This document shows, piece after piece, positions 60,853 through 64,000 of a stretch of 64,000 nucleotides of DNA. The stretch is taken from positions 721,223 to 785,222 of the forward strand of contig CBDCTL010000022.1 of assembly GCA_965222015.1 (NCBI GenBank), read 5' to 3'. The translations under genes were made by a program, and so were the position numbers. Source of the DNA: JANQPX01 sp965222015 (lineage in GTDB: Bacteria; Pseudomonadota; Alphaproteobacteria; Geminicoccales; Geminicoccaceae). How positions within the stretch are numbered: position 1 is the first letter of the stretch; each line of letters begins with the position of its first letter. Under the pieces are notes generated by a model that had not been told where the DNA came from, made no database searches, and saw only the letters and a list, made by a program, of their open reading frames with translations.

Positions 60853-61959
60853 ATGAGCGAAATCGAGACTTTCATGGATGATCTCGGACCGGCGAAAATC
60901 GTTCAGATCTATGAGCCGGGTTTGAAGCTTCGCGCGGTTCTCGTGGTCGACAATGTTGCGGCTGGGCCGGCGATCGGCGGGGTGCGCATGGCCGCTGATG
61001 TGACGACAGAGGAGTGCTTTCGCCTTGCGCGCGCCATGACCTTGAAGAACGCCGCCGCCGGCCTGCCCCATGGCGGCGGCAAGTCGGTCATCGTCGCCGA
61101 TGCCAAACAGGATCTCGAACGGAAAGAAAACTTGGTCCGCGCCTTCGCGAAGGCGATAGAGCCGATCGGCGACTACATTCCCGGTCCCGACATGGGCACG
61201 AACGAGACCGCCATGGGCTGGGTTCGGGATGAGATCGGCCGTGCAGTCGGCCTGCCGCCGGAGCTTGGTGGCATTCCGCTCGATGAGATCGGTGCCACCG
61301 GCTTTGGTGTGACCGTTGCGGCTGAAGCGGCTGAGCACGCTGGCCTGATCAGGCTTCGAGAGGCAAGGATCGCCGTTCAGGGGTTCGGCTCGGTTGGCGC
61401 GCACGCGGCGCGCTTTCTTGGCGAGCGTGGTGCAGTACTGATTGCCGCCTCGGACTCGAAAGGAACGCTGATCAGTACTGACGGCATCGACGTTGCCAAG
61501 CTGATCAGCTTGAAGAAACAAGGCGGCAACGTCTGCGACTATGAAATCGGTGAGAAGGCTGCGGTCGACGCGATCATCGACGTCGCCTGCGACATCTGGA
61601 TTCCGGCAGCGCGCCCGGATGTCATTCGTGCCGACAACGTTGCCCGCCTCAATACCAAGCTCCTCATCGAGGGCGCGAACATTCCCGTCACCTCCGAGGC
61701 CGAAGCGATCCTCCACAAACGTGGCGTTCCGGTCATTCCCGACTTCATTGCCAATGCCGGCGGCGTGATTGCCGGAGCGGTCGAGTATCGAGGCGGGACT
61801 GAACGTCAGGCGTTCGATATGATCGCCGAGAAGATTGAAGCCAACACGAAAAAAGTGATCGAGGACTCTCGCGACCGCGGGATCACGCCGCGCCAGGCTG
61901 CCGAAGACATGGCGCGCCGCCGCGTGCAGCGCGCCATGGGCTATCGGCGCTGGGACTAA
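60853..61959 (+). CDS. Glu/Leu/Phe/Val family amino acid dehydrogenase
   Basis: 368 aa. The N-terminal catalytic region carries GPAIGGVRMAADVTTEECFRLARAMTLKNAAAGLPHGGGKSVI with the reactive Lys; the dinucleotide-binding fold is VQGFGSVGAHAARFL. It resembles leucine/glutamate dehydrogenases that oxidatively deaminate amino acids with NAD(P)+. It starts 17 bp after the acyl-CoA synthetase, RBS GAGGAG, so co-transcribed. Which amino acid is used is undetermined. Confidence 0.88.
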   Translation: MSEIETFMDDLGPAKIVQIYEPGLKLRAVLVVDNVAAGPAIGGVRMAADVTTEECFRLARAMTLKNAAAGLPHGGGKSVIVADAKQDLERKENLVRAFAKAIEPIGDYIPGPDMGTNETAMGWVRDEIGRAVGLPPELGGIPLDEIGATGFGVTVAAEAAEHAGLIRLREARIAVQGFGSVGAHAARFLGERGAVLIAASDSKGTLISTDGIDVAKLISLKKQGGNVCDYEIGEKAAVDAIIDVACDIWIPAARPDVIRADNVARLNTKLLIEGANIPVTSEAEAILHKRGVPVIPDFIANAGGVIAGAVEYRGGTERQAFDMIAEKIEANTKKVIEDSRDRGITPRQAAEDMARRRVQRAMGYRRWD

Positions 61960-61966
61960 GGCAGCT

Positions 61967-63577
<1,611 letters not shown>

Positions 63578-63648
63578 GACCTGACCTCCTGAAGCTAAGC
63601 CGCTTTCTTTGAGTGTAGCGATCGTGCAACGCGATGCTCCTTCCGTCC

Positions 63649-63662
63649 TTGCGCTGGATCAA
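63649..63662. promoter_or_regulatory. Weak FNR/FixK-like site between divergent groEL and SDR gene
   Basis: TTGCGCTGGATCAA has one perfect half-site (ATCAA) and one degenerate. It is 72 bp before groEL and 64 bp before the SDR gene. Confidence 0.4.
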
Positions 63663-63725
63663 CGTTTCGCAGCGCTTTCGAGGTCAGTGTCGATACACGG
63701 CAATGGATCGCGTCGAGGACGAAGC

Positions 63726-64000
63726 ATGGGCCGCATTCTGGTGACGGGCGCCTCCGGACAGATCGGATCGGAACTGGTGCCTGCTTTGAGAGAAACGCTT
63801 CGGAACAGGTCAGGTCATCGCATCCGATGTTCGCGAGGTCGCCGGGCGAAGTGCGCGTTATCGGACGGGCCGTTTGAGCATATCGACTGCACGGATGCCC
63901 GCGAGCTGCAGGATGCCGTACGGCGTCATGACGTCGAGGTGATTTACCATCTGGCGGCGCTGCTCTCCGCGGTTGCCGAGGAAAAACCGCAGGCCGCCTG
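63726..64000 (+). CDS. SDR-type NAD-dependent epimerase/L-threonine dehydrogenase, partial and frameshifted
   Basis: Begins MGRILVTGASGQIGSELVPAL, the extended SDR nucleotide motif of SDR-type threonine 3-dehydrogenases and epimerases. From ~63799 to ~63868 the main frame gives an unrelated sequence, while another frame gives the expected RFGTGQVIASDVREVAGRS-type continuation; the original frame resumes at FEHIDCTDARELQ. Two compensating single-base indels explain it. The gene runs off the window edge. An FNR-like site lies upstream. Confidence 0.75.
   Translation, partial: MGRILVTGASGQIGSELVPALRETLRNRSGHRIRCSRGRRAKCALSDGPFEHIDCTDARELQDAVRRHDVEVIYHLAALLSAVAEEKPQAA

Overview
The window is a GC-rich, densely packed chromosomal segment of an alphaproteobacterium. 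It is probably Hyphomicrobiales (Rhizobiales)-like, judging from the fixNOQP-fixGHIS cluster, a haem-PAS FixL with FixJ and a cysteine-free FixK, Moc-type catabolic genes and the asparaginase family. No species call is possible from the sequence alone, and I recognised no rRNA, tRNA, CRISPR array or transposase.

Layout. (1) 1-4560: end of pgi, then a small set of SDR, alcohol dehydrogenase, enoyl-CoA isomerase and dienoyl-CoA reductase genes and rpe. (2) 4707-22504: a microaerobic block. It holds a universal stress protein, two small cytochromes c, an APC permease, a DHOD-like protein, ccoNOQP, ccoGHIS, fixK, an orphan receiver whose phospho-acceptor Asp is Glu, fixJ, fixL and cbpA/cbpM. (3) 22534-32513: a LacI-controlled catabolic cluster resembling a re-wired rhizopine (moc) pathway. 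It has a sugar isomerase, two membrane di-iron hydroxylases, a sugar ABC importer, a MocE-like Rieske protein, a PanB-like protein and a MocA-like dehydrogenase. (4) 32645-43791: accessory genes, namely a photolyase, a VOC protein, an Asp/Asn hydroxylase-like protein, a lipoprotein, a DUF1194 protein, a large TIR-FGE fusion, an asparaginase, a hydroxyacid dehydrogenase, a DHDPS-like protein and an APH-like kinase. (5) 44071-53087: a stretch with many broken genes (MHYT/PAS/GGDEF/EAL, a P-loop protein, a glycosyltransferase, an alcohol dehydrogenase, an aminotransferase), mixed with an intact two-domain phosphodiesterase/EEP fusion and an ftsH paralogue. (6) 50350-64000: a second microaerobic/stress block with FtsH, DUF6455, DUF4389, cytochrome c, a 2-oxoacid dehydrogenase E1alpha/E1beta/E2, YbaK, an acyl-CoA synthetase, a Leu/Glu-type dehydrogenase, GroEL and the start of an SDR-type threonine dehydrogenase.

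How it works together. Eleven sites fitting, or nearly fitting, the FNR/FixK palindrome (TTGAT-N4-ATCAA) lie roughly 60-90 bp ahead of genes in blocks 2 and 6, and I noticed none in the catabolic and accessory middle. The inferred circuit is O2-sensing FixL, then FixJ, then FixK, which drives the high-affinity cbb3 oxidase, its copper/haem maturation genes, small cytochromes, chaperones, a protease and alternative carbon metabolism under low oxygen. The unrelated 22.5-50 kb segment appears to separate two halves of this regulon.

Sequence-quality caution: a scrambled tandem repeat (25.6-26.4 kb), several genes with internal deletions (44-53 kb) and compensating frameshifts (46.9-47.1 kb and 63.8 kb) point either to real gene decay or to draft-assembly errors. 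The two cannot be told apart from the sequence alone.
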